NCBI GenBank assembly: GCA_947574505.1
Contig: CANPJW010000001.1
Span: 1 to 64,000, forward strand
DNA from: an uncultured Bacteroides sp.
GTDB lineage: Bacteria > Bacteroidota > Bacteroidia > Bacteroidales > Bacteroidaceae
Reading direction: 5' to 3'
DNA length: 64,000 bases
Shown here: positions 1 through 8,697 of the stretch, in pieces
Layout of the letters: the number at the start of each line of letters is the position of its first letter
Numbering within the stretch: the stretch's first letter is position 1
Made by a program: the position numbers and the translations under genes
The notes under the pieces: model-generated
Database searches by the model: none
What the model was told of the DNA's origin: nothing
The model's input: the letters and a program-made list of their open reading frames with translations, nothing else

Positions 1-57
1 GGCTTTTGACTTTATTATAACTTGGAGAGAAACACGCACGAGGCCGAATGCTTACCC

Positions 58-159
58 TTCACCTCACTCCATTTGATATTTCACCCAGGTGAAGCAGTTA
101 TTCCACTTGGGTGAAAGCGGCTGTTCACCTAAGCGAAGCTGCCTCTTCACCTTAGTGAA
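58..159. repeat. Array A of 14-bp palindromic units, 22-bp period
   Basis: Five units beginning at 58, 80, 102, 124 and 146 match the palindrome TTCACnnnnGTGAA to differing degrees (TTCACCCAGGTGAA at 80-93 and TTCACCTTAGTGAA at 146-159 are the best; the unit at 58 has only a good left half). The period is exactly 22 bp, about two helical turns, with 8-bp spacers. A second array with the same unit and period lies at 34671-34750. I do not recognise a named family; protein binding sites or a decaying repeat are both possible. Confidence 0.75.
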
Positions 160-166
160 GCAATGA

Positions 167-352
167 ACGCACCCGAACAAAAATACGCCTTATGACGCTC
201 CCCTGCAATGGAACAACCGTAGCTATGACACAGGAATCAGAACAACCGATATCCGTCAAACCAAATTTGGCAGCGGAGAATGGCAAACCGTTTCGGGGGG
301 ATTTAGAATGTATTTTCACGGTACATTACTGATTTACAGCAAAATAACGTGA
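167..352 (+). pseudogene. Possible remnant of the C-terminal end of a coding sequence
   Basis: A 61-codon stretch stays open from just after a TGA at 164-166 to a TGA at 350-352, with no ATG near its beginning. The translation ends in a Gly-Gly-Phe-Arg-Met-Tyr-Phe pattern that resembles the last strand of an outer-membrane barrel, but no family is recognised. Its most GC-rich piece, AAACCGTTTCGGGGGGAT (285-302), recurs at 34848-34866 where the same frame is broken by stops. It may be a relic or only part of a non-coding repeat. Confidence 0.25.
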
Positions 353-382
353 AAAATCCAAGATGACAATATACGTATAATC

Positions 383-412
383 AAAAAAACTCCCTTGGTA
401 CAACCAAGGGAG
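383..412 (-). terminator. Rho-independent terminator for the GH43-GH51 operon
   Basis: A perfect 9-bp stem (CTCCCTTGG at 390-398, CCAAGGGAG at 404-412) with a 5-nt loop is followed on the minus strand by seven T residues (383-389 read in reverse). It lies about 115 bp past the stop of the leftward arabinofuranosidase gene. Confidence 0.85.
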
Positions 413-458
413 ACAGGTATACATTTCCTTTAAAAGTTCCGGATGCAGTTGGGATTAT

Positions 459-480
459 AAAGCAGCCCTTCGGCTGCTTT
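459..480. terminator. Second hairpin between the GH51 stop and the main terminator
   Basis: AAAGCAGCC (459-467) pairs perfectly with GGCTGCTTT (472-480) around a CTTC loop. Either strand ends the stem in a short T run, so it could work in both directions. It lies 48 bp past the GH51 stop on the minus strand. Confidence 0.65.
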
Positions 481-527
481 ATGTTTCTCTATCCTCTGTG
501 TTAGCATTTAAAGGAATGATTCATCTT

Positions 528-2507
528 TTACTTATTACTTGCCTTAACAAACTTATAAAGCACGAAAGTCTTGGGCGCCATCTCTACATTCAGTACATTA
601 CCCTCAATCGTAACATCACTTTCTTTCGGAGTGATGACATTCGGATGCTCTACCGTGTTATCTTTATCCAAATCGGCAGACTGGAGCGTGATGCATTTAC
701 CTTCCACAAGTTTATCACTCTTCTTCAATCCGTTGAAAGTCACTGATACCGGTTGTGCCTTATCCGAAGTATTGGCAATTTTCACGATACAAGCCTTTTC
801 ATCCTTATCCCATACGGCACTGGCAAACAGACCATCCTGTCCTTCCTGACCGCTCACAGCTTTTTTATCCATTGTCAACGGCAATACATGCGTGCCTTTA
901 TTATGACTGTACAACTGTTGTACATAGTAACTGCAAGTACGGACGGAATTCAGATTATCAAACCAAATCAAATCCGGACGCCACTGCCACCCTTCCACAT
1001 GAGCAAACAAAGGCGCATAAGTAGCCATGTGTACCACATCGGCATTGCGTTCCAGTCCGGTCATGAACGCAGCTTCCATTAAAGCAGCATTAAAATGGTT
1101 CCATTTCTTGCCTTTTCCATGACAAGCATATTCTCCGGCAAAGACCTTCGGACCTTTGCGGTCGTAATTGTCATAACGGTTACCTTGTGCCAGGAACCAG
1201 CTTTCGGGACGATAGAAATGCTCATCCACCAAATCCACTTTCAGATTTTTCATTTCCGGCCATAAGTAATCAAAGTCTTTACCTTCAGACTGAGGTCCCG
1301 AACTGCCGACAATCTTGATTTCGGGATGCGCCTTACGAAGCACCTCGACAAACTGTTTCAGACGTTCCGGATATTCCGGTCCCCATTGTTCGTTACCAAT
1401 ACCCAAGAACTTCAAGTTGAAGGGAGCAGGATGTCCCATATCCGCACGAACTTTTCCCCAAGTAGTCGTAACATCACCATTGGCAAATTCAATCAGATCC
1501 AATGCATCCTGTATATACGAATCAAGTTTGGACAAGCTGACCTGCTGGTCGGGGTCATTCTGATACTGGCATACCAGTCCGCAGTTCAGAATAGGCAACG
1601 GTTCGGCGCCTATATCCTCCGACAACTGGAAATACTCAAAGAAGCCCAGTCCGTAAGTCTGGAAATAATCGGGGAAGAAACGATGCTTGAACGTATAATG
1701 CCAGCGGTTTTCATTCAACGGACGATTCTCTACCGCACCTACTGTTTTTTTCCATTCGTAACGGGTAGCCTCATCCGTACCTTCCACAATACAGCCGCCG
1801 GGAAAACGGAAAACACCGGGTTTGATATCATATAAAGCCTGCACCAAGTCCTTGCGAAGCCCGTTCTTACGTTCTTTCCAAGTATCCACAGGGAAAAGAG
1901 AAACATGTTCCAGATCCACCGTTCCCGCACTTTCAAGGAAAATACGGAGATGAGCCTTGGGTTCCGTTCTCGGCGATTTCAATATCACCTCATATTGTTT
2001 CCAATCCTTCGAGTTCACTGTCAGTTCTTTTGACTCAAAAGCCTGACGTTCCTCCATCGTATCATTCTTGATCAATTCAATGCGAAGTTTCTGGTTCTCA
2101 CCACGTGCCCATACGGAAAAACGGTACTCGGCTCCTTCCTTGACACCTATACCGAAGAAACCTTCGTTTTCAATCCCTGTATGTTTTTCCCTGTGCCCGG
2201 AATTACCCAGACGGACATAATGCGGATTTCGTTCAAACGGCCCGTCATCCATCAAGGTCACGTTACCGAAAACATTCCACCCCATAAAACGTTGCGGGAA
2301 TTCGAATGAACGGTTCTTTACCAGTTCGGCATACAATCCTCCGTCGGCTCCATAATTAATGTCCTCAAAAAACAAACCATACATGGTTGGTTGTATTTCC
2401 GCACCAAGTTTATTGGTCTGCACGACCATGTTGTGCGCATTCTGTGCATGTAGCGCTACTCCGGCAGCAAATACCCATGCTGTGAATAGAGTTCGGTGTA
2501 ATTTCAT
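528..2507 (-). CDS. GH51 alpha-L-arabinofuranosidase
   Basis: Exo-acting hydrolase expected to release L-arabinofuranose from arabinan side chains or arabino-oligosaccharides. The 659-residue protein begins with a Sec signal peptide (hydrophobic segment ending AGVALHAQ), so it acts outside the cytoplasm, probably in the periplasm. An N-terminal carbohydrate-binding-like stretch (about residues 120-205) precedes the catalytic TIM barrel. The clan A acid/base Glu is in the motif GIGNEQWGPEY (about residue 373) and the nucleophile Glu in FAGEYACHG (about residue 458). It is the second gene of a leftward operon, 23 bp after the GH43 gene, and is followed by two hairpin terminators. The family assignment is firm; the exact substrate is inferred from the two endo-arabinanase-like GH43 genes of the locus. 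Confidence 0.93.
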   Translation of the reverse strand: MKLHRTLFTAWVFAAGVALHAQNAHNMVVQTNKLGAEIQPTMYGLFFEDINYGADGGLYAELVKNRSFEFPQRFMGWNVFGNVTLMDDGPFERNPHYVRLGNSGHREKHTGIENEGFFGIGVKEGAEYRFSVWARGENQKLRIELIKNDTMEERQAFESKELTVNSKDWKQYEVILKSPRTEPKAHLRIFLESAGTVDLEHVSLFPVDTWKERKNGLRKDLVQALYDIKPGVFRFPGGCIVEGTDEATRYEWKKTVGAVENRPLNENRWHYTFKHRFFPDYFQTYGLGFFEYFQLSEDIGAEPLPILNCGLVCQYQNDPDQQVSLSKLDSYIQDALDLIEFANGDVTTTWGKVRADMGHPAPFNLKFLGIGNEQWGPEYPERLKQFVEVLRKAHPEIKIVGSSGPQSEGKDFDYLWPEMKNLKVDLVDEHFYRPESWFLAQGNRYDNYDRKGPKVFAGEYACHGKGKKWNHFNAALMEAAFMTGLERNADVVHMATYAPLFAHVEGWQWRPDLIWFDNLNSVRTCSYYVQQLYSHNKGTHVLPLTMDKKAVSGQEGQDGLFASAVWDKDEKACIVKIANTSDKAQPVSVTFNGLKKSDKLVEGKCITLQSADLDKDNTVEHPNVITPKESDVTIEGNVLNVEMAPKTFVLYKFVKASNK

Positions 2508-2530
2508 GATAGTAATATTATTAATTTTTA

Positions 2531-4066
2531 TTAGTTAATTCTCTTTCCCCATACCGAATGCCCTTGAGCATCCAGGCCGGTAAAGAGAATGGTTTCTGTT
2601 TCATTTTCCCAATCGTGTCCGGCAAAGATAATCAAATTGTTAATATCTTCTGTGGCTGTTTTTATAGTAAGAAGTTGTTTTTTAACATTAAAATCCCAAG
2701 TTGCATCTCCAACACTGCCATCTGCTTCCAAAACGACACGGGCAGACAATGCCTGCTCCCCATTTCGCAAGTCTCCCTCGCCCCACATTATCTGACCGGC
2801 CTCCAAGCTACGTTCCAGAGGCGGCTCCTGAAGACGGATAATTTCCCACTCACCTGCCAAATCTTCTTTAGTGAAAGAGCGCGGAGCAGTACCTGCATAG
2901 CGTTCGGGAGAAACCACAGGCCATCCGTTTACAGTAAAGAACACTTCACGTACATGCAGATCCATCAACTGGTTCTGAGGAGAGAGCCGTCCCTGATGAG
3001 TCATAAAATAACGGCCGTCACCGGCGTCAATAAGACCGCAATGAGCCGTTCCCGCCCATCCCGGATGATTTTCGAAGCGGTAAGGAGCTGTCAAAATGGG
3101 AACATTATTCGTTGTATCTTTTATATCCTCTCCATAGAAATCCACAAAAGGCCCTTCGGGAGAATCGGAATAAGCGACACGTACATTATAGGTAGTCATC
3201 AGCGGATCGTAGGATGTAAACAGATAATATTTGCCAAGTTCCGGCTGATACATGATTTCCGGCGCTTCCAGATTGTCTTTCCGGTAATTGGCCCGACGTG
3301 CTATCAAGTGCCCATGATCCTCCGGCTGCATAGTCATTCCTGTTTCGGGATTCAGTTCCACACAGTACAGACCGCCGAAATAAGAGCCATAATGCATCCA
3401 CCACTTTCCGGTTTCCGGGTCCTCAATAACAGAAGGGTCTATGGCATTCATCGCATCCCCTTCCCCTGTCTTGACCACACACCCTTTCTGTATCCAGGGA
3501 CCTTCGGGAGAATCCGACTCGGCCATACCGATATAGGATGTATTCCTGCCGAATGCCGATACACAATAATACAAACGATAAATACCCTGATAAGGCATCA
3601 GGAAGGGAGCCCAAATGTTAGTCGCCCCTTTTCCTTCCGCCTGACTATGGACCCATTCTATAGCCGGAGCAGGTATTTCGGGAAAGGCCCATCCCACAAA
3701 ATCCCAATGTACCAGATCTTTTGATTTGCGTACCTGGATAAAACCTAACGGTACATTCTTCTCTTCCGCCTCTTTCCGGTTCTCGGCAAAGATAGCATCA
3801 GTGGAATACATATAATAGGTATCCCCTATTTTTTTACAGGCCGGATCGTGTACATTATACGTTCCCCACTGCTTGTAATTTTCCATAGACGAAAGGGCGG
3901 TATAATCATCCACCCAAGGATTCGGTGAAGGAACAGGCACGAAAGCCGTAGGTGCATTGCATGATACCAATGCCCCTACGACCAACAGGCCTAAACCAAC
4001 CAACCTATTTATTATTAACCTCTTCATGTCCATGAATAATCTTTGAGGAAAAAATTGCTGTTTCAT
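2531..4066 (-). CDS. GH43 endo-arabinanase-like lipoprotein
   Basis: Five-bladed beta-propeller glycosidase predicted to cut alpha-1,5-L-arabinan or release arabinose. The GH43 triad is visible: Asp in NVHDPACKK (about residue 73), Asp in AIDPSVIEDPETGKWWMHYG, and Glu in EAPEIMYQPE. The AIDPS...HYGSYFGGLY pattern is that of the endo-arabinanase-like subfamilies. A C-terminal domain of about 110 residues follows the propeller. The N-terminus has a lipobox (GALVSC), so it should be a lipoprotein. The annotated ATG at 4066 gives an unusually long N-region; the internal ATG at 4027 (MKRLIINR) gives a more typical signal peptide and may be the true start. First gene of the operon with GH51; a putative HTCS operator and -7 box lie upstream. 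Confidence 0.9.
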   Translation of the reverse strand: MKQQFFPQRLFMDMKRLIINRLVGLGLLVVGALVSCNAPTAFVPVPSPNPWVDDYTALSSMENYKQWGTYNVHDPACKKIGDTYYMYSTDAIFAENRKEAEEKNVPLGFIQVRKSKDLVHWDFVGWAFPEIPAPAIEWVHSQAEGKGATNIWAPFLMPYQGIYRLYYCVSAFGRNTSYIGMAESDSPEGPWIQKGCVVKTGEGDAMNAIDPSVIEDPETGKWWMHYGSYFGGLYCVELNPETGMTMQPEDHGHLIARRANYRKDNLEAPEIMYQPELGKYYLFTSYDPLMTTYNVRVAYSDSPEGPFVDFYGEDIKDTTNNVPILTAPYRFENHPGWAGTAHCGLIDAGDGRYFMTHQGRLSPQNQLMDLHVREVFFTVNGWPVVSPERYAGTAPRSFTKEDLAGEWEIIRLQEPPLERSLEAGQIMWGEGDLRNGEQALSARVVLEADGSVGDATWDFNVKKQLLTIKTATEDINNLIIFAGHDWENETETILFTGLDAQGHSVWGKRIN

Positions 4067-4084
4067 AGTATTTTGTTTATTATA

Positions 4085-4175
4085 TGACCATTTGCTAATG
4101 TACTAATTTGTCAATGGCCATGTGGCATATAGCGCAGCCAATTGGCACATTGGCATATTGACACATTGACTAATT
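4085..4175. repeat. Degenerate short tandem repeats in the GH43 leader
   Basis: Read on the minus strand, the stretch is built of near-repeats of the type (c)AATGTG(c/t)CAAT and TAGTACATTAGCAAAT, about 10-13 nt each (TTGGCACATTGGCATATTGACACATTGAC on the plus strand shows three units; only its pieces ATTGGCACATTGG and ATTGACACATTGAC are cited as motifs). It falls between the predicted -7 box (4186-4193) and the GH43 start, so it would be transcribed as part of the 5' leader. Function unknown. Confidence 0.55.
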
Positions 4176-4185
4176 ATTATTAATG

Positions 4186-4193
4186 CAAATATA
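4186..4193 (-). promoter_or_regulatory. Bacteroides -7 box for the GH43-GH51 operon
   Basis: The minus strand reads TATATTTG, a perfect TAnnTTTG match. The proximal TGTCCACC operator half ends 21 nt upstream, in the place of a -33 element, which suits an activator-dependent promoter. Confidence 0.65.
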
Positions 4194-4214
4194 GCTGCAA
4201 CCAAAAGCTCGCCA

Positions 4215-4243
4215 GGTGGACAATATCGCTTAAAGGGTGGACA
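4215..4243 (-). promoter_or_regulatory. Candidate HTCS operator (two direct TGTCCACC repeats)
   Basis: GGTGGACA occurs at 4215-4222 and again at 4236-4243, giving TGTCCACC twice on the minus strand with a 21-bp period. The same pair occurs in the same relative position before SusC (10817-10845). The repeats are seen directly; binding by the neighbouring HTCS is inferred. Confidence 0.65.
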
Positions 4244-4301
4244 TTTGTACAGCAGAGGGATAAAAATGATTTGTTTGTTTTTAAGGAAAAACGAAAAGGT
4301 A

Positions 4302-4309
4302 TATCTTTG
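4302..4309 (+). promoter_or_regulatory. -7 box for the HTCS gene
   Basis: TATCTTTG matches TAnnTTTG. It lies only 8 bp before an ATG at 4318, which would make that codon part of the transcription start; the next in-frame ATG at 4354 is therefore the better start of the regulator. Confidence 0.6.
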
Positions 4310-4353
4310 TTTCCATAATGGTATATTCTTACGTCATTAATGAACTACACACT

Positions 4354-7300
4354 ATGAAAAGACATTCTTTGCTATTTGCTCTGTTCATCTTTCTGTCGAG
4401 CCTGTCTATACAAGCTGAAGGGACCGCCGGAAAATGGTCTGAACGCTATAACGTCACCGCTATTACGATGGATGAAGGACTGCCTCACAACTTCGTGGAC
4501 GATATATTGAAAGACAGCCAGGGCTTTTTATGGATTGCCACCCGTGGGGAAGGAATCGCCCGTTATGACGGTTATGAATTTACCGCCTTCAATATGGGAA
4601 GCACCCACACCAAACTACGAAGCAACTTCATAAACAAACTGTGTGAGGATAACTTCAAGCGTATTTGGGCTGTCAGTGAAATGGGTATTGACATATTGGA
4701 TATACAAACCATGCAGACTGTACAAGTCGCTGATACGAAAGACAAACTTATTTCACTGTGCAACCGCCCCTCCCATCTCATTCTCCATAGCAAAGCGGGA
4801 AATATTTGGGTTTGTTCGGAAAACAATTTATTCAAAATTACCTTTGACAAACAAGGAAATATAAGACAGATCATTAAAATATGCGAAGTGCCGGCAGGAG
4901 AATCCGTCCGGACTATTTGTGAGGTGGAAGACTATCTTTGGATAAACTACAAAGACGGTATCTACCGCATCAAAGAATCGGCTATGGAAGTACAGGAACC
5001 CACATTCATTTCATCTGCCCTGCAATTACCCGGTGTGTCCATACAAGTAATCTGCCGGAAAGAAAATGAAATTTGGATTGGCAGCGCACAAGGCCTTTTC
5101 CGATACAATATGGATACGGAACTGATGAAGCATTATATGTACGATCCGAATGACAACAACTCGCTTTCCCAAAACTTTATCACAGACATAGCAGAAACAG
5201 GAGAACATACCATGCTGGTCGCCACCCTAAAAGGTATAAACCTTTATAATGCGTTGACAGACAATTTTGAGCGGATAAATAAAGATACCGGAGAAGGAGA
5301 AATCGTACAAAACACATTGAACTGTGACTTCGTAAACTGTCTGCTGACCGATGGTGACATTATCTGGGTAGGAACCGAAGTGGGAGGGCTGAACAAGATG
5401 AGCCGCCGGATGCTGTTGGTACAAAACTATTATCATATTCCCACCATTCCCGGAAGTCTTTCCCAAAATCCCGTCAATGCCATTTATGAAGACCCGTCGG
5501 GTGTTTTATGGGTAGGAACCGTAGAAGGAGGTTTAAACCGGCGGGCTCCCGGCAGCAACACTTTTGAACACTATACCACTGATGCACCCGCCCACCTAAG
5601 CCATAATACCGTCAGTTGTTTTACCAGCGATAACGATGGAAGGCTCTGGATAGGAACCTGGGGAGGAGGCATAGGATGGATAGACATGAAAAATCCGCAG
5701 AACAAACAATTCCACCACATAGAAATACCCGAATACGGAGACTTCTCATGGGGATGGGCCGGAAGTATCTGCTATGACCACTTGAATAATGCCATCTGGG
5801 TGGGAACCAGTACCAATATCTATGTTTACGACTTGAAAACACAAACGCTCACCGAACCATTCAAGGGTATGAACCTAGGTGGAATTGAAGGCTGTACAGG
5901 ATACTATATAGATAAGGATAACCACCTGTGGCTGGGACTTACAGAAGGACTTTGCCGAATAGATCTAAGCAGTTTGAAAGCCCCCAGACTGATTTATCAA
6001 CTCTGGAGGATCAAGCTGGACGAACCGGAATCAAAGTTGAAGGAAAGGGTAACCTACATCACCCAGTCTAAAGACGGAACCCTATGGATAGGCAGCAACG
6101 GATATGGTTTCTACAAATCCTCACCAACAGAAAACGGAGAATATACCTTCCGCTCCTTCACCACCGAAGACGGACTGATAAACAACAGTGTCCGCTGCAT
6201 ATCGGAAGATAAAGAAGGGTATCTTTGGATTACCACCACCAACGGACTCTCCCGCTTCAATCCTAACAACAACAGCTTCTTCAACTATACCCGGAAAGAC
6301 GGACTATTATCCAACCAGTTCTATTGGAACGCAATATGCCGTGCCGCCAATGGAGATTTGTATGTAGGAAGTACTAAAGGGCTGTCTGTAGTCAAACCAG
6401 TCATAGACACAAATCCCAAGGAGGCTGTTCCTCTGGCATTCACCCATGTTCGTGTGGCCAATGAAGAACGATTGTACACAAACGGCACCCTACAGTTACA
6501 CGAACGCGACAAATCTCTCTATATTGAATTTGCCGCACTGGATTATGATGCATCGACATTCGCCAATTATTATTACCGCTTGAAAGGATTTGACGACAAA
6601 TGGATAAAAGTGCCGGCCAACAGGCGACAAGCCGCCTATACCAACCTGCGTCCCGGCAACTATACTTTCGAACTGCGTTATGCCCCCGACGGCAAACAAT
6701 GGCTGGAAGAAATGGCAGAACTCCACATTGCCGTATCACCTTATTTCTATAAAACCATCTGGTTCATTCTGTCCATATTGGTTCTTCTATCTTTCCTTAT
6801 ATATAAGGTATTATCATGGAGGCTTCGTTCGTTAAAAGAACAACAAGAAATGCTCCACATCAAAGTAGAGGAACGTACCCGTGAACTGGAAGAACAAAAA
6901 AAACTGCTTTCCACTCAGGCAAGCGAGCTCTATCGTCAAAACCAACTATTGAAACAGCAAAACGAAAAAATAACCAAACAAAAAGGGCAATTGATACAAA
7001 TGTCAAAGAAAGTACAGGAATTGACGGTTGACAAACTCGCCTTCTTCACCAATATCACCCATGAATTCCGTACTCCGTTGACATTAATCGTAGGACCTAT
7101 AGAAAGGGCATTGAAACTAAGCTACAATCCTCAAGTCATTGAACAATTACATTTTGTGGAGCGCAACTCAAAATATCTGCTCTCACTGGTCAACCAATTA
7201 ATGGACTTCCGCAAAGTAGAATCAGGGAAAATGGAAATTGTCCGCAACCCGGGCAACTTTGCCAAGTTACTCAATGAACTGCTGGTTCCCTTCGACGCAT

Positions 7301-8580
7301 ATGCATCCGAAAGAGGAATAACCATCGAACGTCGTTTCCGCCTTCCTTCATGTGAAATCATGTACGATGAGGATGCCATGCATAAAGTGATTGTCAATTT
7401 GATAGGAAATGCTTTGAAATTTACCCCCAAAGGAGGACAAATTACCATCTATGCCACCCCCTTCCGCCAGGAAGAGCAGGAAAAGTTGTTCATCTGTATC
7501 CGGGATACGGGGCCAGGACTGCCCGAAGAAGAGATAGACAAAGTATTCAACCGCTTCTACCAATCACAAAACAAGACGCATTCCTCTATCAACGGACAAA
7601 GCGGGACCGGAATCGGCCTCTATCTATGCAAACGAATTGTCCAGTTGCATGGAGGTTCAATTTGTGCCAAGAATAATCAGAGCAAAGGATGTTCTTTCCG
7701 TATTTTACTTCCTTTGCAATATGCCGATGCAAACAGTCTGCCCGCACCAACAGAGCAAGTTAAAGAACCGGTAGAATCTCCGCTGGCCTTGCAACCTGCC
7801 ACCAATGGAAAACTGACGATTCTGGTAGTAGAAGACAACAAAGATATGCGCGCCTATATCCGTTCCATTCTGGCCGAATATTATAACGTGCTCGAAGCAT
7901 CCCAAGGTGAAGAAGCATTGACTGTGCTCCAATCCCAGAACGTGGATTTCATAGTCAGTGACTTGATGATGCCTGTCATGGATGGTATGGAACTGTCCCG
8001 CCGGGTAAAATCCAATTTCGCCATCTCACATATCCCCTTCCTGATGCTCACAGCCAAAACATCCAACGAATCGCGCATCGAAAGCTTCCGTATAGGTGTA
8101 GACGAATACCTGCTGAAACCATTTGATGATACTTTGCTGCTGGCCCGGATATCCAATATACTGGAAAACCGCAAACGTTTCCAACAAAAGTTCTCATACA
8201 GTATGGACGTGGATGCACTGAATATCGAAAAAGAATCCAGTGACAAGAAATTCCTGGACAAGGCGATGCAGATTGTGAAAGAAAACTATAAGAACTCCTA
8301 TTACGAAATAAGCGATTTCATCGAAGCAATGGGGGTAAGCAAAAGTTTGATGAACAAAAAAATGCAAAATCTGACGGGACAGTCTGCCGGACAATTCATG
8401 CGTAACTACCGGCTGAATCTTGCGCGGGAACTTATTATCCGTAACCGGCTGACGCACAATATGAATATATCTGAGATAGCATACGAAGTGGGATTCAATG
8501 ATCCCAAATACTTCACACGCTGCTTTACAAAACATTTCGGAACAACACCCAGTTCGATGATGGAGAATGGAACCGACTGA
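4354..8580 (+). CDS. Hybrid two-component system regulator (HTCS) of the arabinan locus
   Basis: One-protein sensor and transcription factor in the inner membrane. After a signal peptide (MKRHSLLFALFIFL) come two seven-bladed beta-propeller halves built of repeats such as GFLWIATRGEG and GVLWVGTVEGG, then a Y_Y_Y domain (about residues 690-790) and one transmembrane helix (about 800-822). A coiled coil leads to the HisKA box NITHEFRTPL (His about residue 903), an HATPase domain (DTGPGLPEEE and GTGIGLYLCK), a receiver domain (VEDNKD, acceptor Asp in SDLMMPVMDG about residue 1202, Lys in LLKPFD) and an AraC-type HTH pair (about 1310-1405). Such proteins bind an oligosaccharide in the periplasm and activate nearby PUL promoters. 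Start 4354 is preferred over 4318 because it gives the signal peptide and leaves room after the -7 box. Confidence 0.95.
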   Translation: MKRHSLLFALFIFLSSLSIQAEGTAGKWSERYNVTAITMDEGLPHNFVDDILKDSQGFLWIATRGEGIARYDGYEFTAFNMGSTHTKLRSNFINKLCEDNFKRIWAVSEMGIDILDIQTMQTVQVADTKDKLISLCNRPSHLILHSKAGNIWVCSENNLFKITFDKQGNIRQIIKICEVPAGESVRTICEVEDYLWINYKDGIYRIKESAMEVQEPTFISSALQLPGVSIQVICRKENEIWIGSAQGLFRYNMDTELMKHYMYDPNDNNSLSQNFITDIAETGEHTMLVATLKGINLYNALTDNFERINKDTGEGEIVQNTLNCDFVNCLLTDGDIIWVGTEVGGLNKMSRRMLLVQNYYHIPTIPGSLSQNPVNAIYEDPSGVLWVGTVEGGLNRRAPGSNTFEHYTTDAPAHLSHNTVSCFTSDNDGRLWIGTWGGGIGWIDMKNPQNKQFHHIEIPEYGDFSWGWAGSICYDHLNNAIWVGTSTNIYVYDLKTQTLTEPFKGMNLGGIEGCTGYYIDKDNHLWLGLTEGLCRIDLSSLKAPRLIYQLWRIKLDEPESKLKERVTYITQSKDGTLWIGSNGYGFYKSSPTENGEYTFRSFTTEDGLINNSVRCISEDKEGYLWITTTNGLSRFNPNNNSFFNYTRKDGLLSNQFYWNAICRAANGDLYVGSTKGLSVVKPVIDTNPKEAVPLAFTHVRVANEERLYTNGTLQLHERDKSLYIEFAALDYDASTFANYYYRLKGFDDKWIKVPANRRQAAYTNLRPGNYTFELRYAPDGKQWLEEMAELHIAVSPYFYKTIWFILSILVLLSFLIYKVLSWRLRSLKEQQEMLHIKVEERTRELEEQKKLLSTQASELYRQNQLLKQQNEKITKQKGQLIQMSKKVQELTVDKLAFFTNITHEFRTPLTLIVGPIERALKLSYNPQVIEQLHFVERNSKYLLSLVNQLMDFRKVESGKMEIVRNPGNFAKLLNELLVPFDAYASERGITIERRFRLPSCEIMYDEDAMHKVIVNLIGNALKFTPKGGQITIYATPFRQEEQEKLFICIRDTGPGLPEEEIDKVFNRFYQSQNKTHSSINGQSGTGIGLYLCKRIVQLHGGSICAKNNQSKGCSFRILLPLQYADANSLPAPTEQVKEPVESPLALQPATNGKLTILVVEDNKDMRAYIRSILAEYYNVLEASQGEEALTVLQSQNVDFIVSDLMMPVMDGMELSRRVKSNFAISHIPFLMLTAKTSNESRIESFRIGVDEYLLKPFDDTLLLARISNILENRKRFQQKFSYSMDVDALNIEKESSDKKFLDKAMQIVKENYKNSYYEISDFIEAMGVSKSLMNKKMQNLTGQSAGQFMRNYRLNLARELIIRNRLTHNMNISEIAYEVGFNDPKYFTRCFTKHFGTTPSSMMENGTD

Positions 8581-8588
8581 CTTATTCC

Positions 8589-8642
8589 AGAGCGTAAAAT
8601 GAACGGATTGTATACCATAAATGCTCCGTTTTTCTACGCTCT
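8589..8642 (+). terminator. Hairpin between HTCS and GH97 genes
   Basis: AGAGCGTA (8589-8596) pairs with TACGCTCT (8635-8642), and inside it AACGGA (8602-8607) pairs with TCCGTT (8625-8630), forming a long two-part hairpin. The T run (8629-8633) lies inside the arm, so termination efficiency is uncertain. It separates the HTCS from the GH97 promoter. Confidence 0.5.
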
Positions 8643-8659
8643 CGTCTCGCTAAATAAAT

Positions 8660-8667
8660 TATCTTTG
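8660..8667 (+). promoter_or_regulatory. -7 box for the GH97 gene
   Basis: TATCTTTG, a perfect TAnnTTTG match, lies 30 bp before the ATG at 8698. No TGTCCACC pair is visible here, so this gene may not share the control of the SusC and GH43 operons. Confidence 0.6.
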
Positions 8668-8697
8668 CTCTACATTATAATAGCATATTTAATACCC

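Noticed and set aside
58..159. CRISPR-like array
   Set aside because: Units are 14-bp palindromes with 8-bp spacers and there are no cas genes; far too short for CRISPR repeats and spacers.
2558..3724. 388-codon plus-strand ORF over the GH43 gene
   Set aside because: Antisense shadow of GH43, no domain and no start signals.
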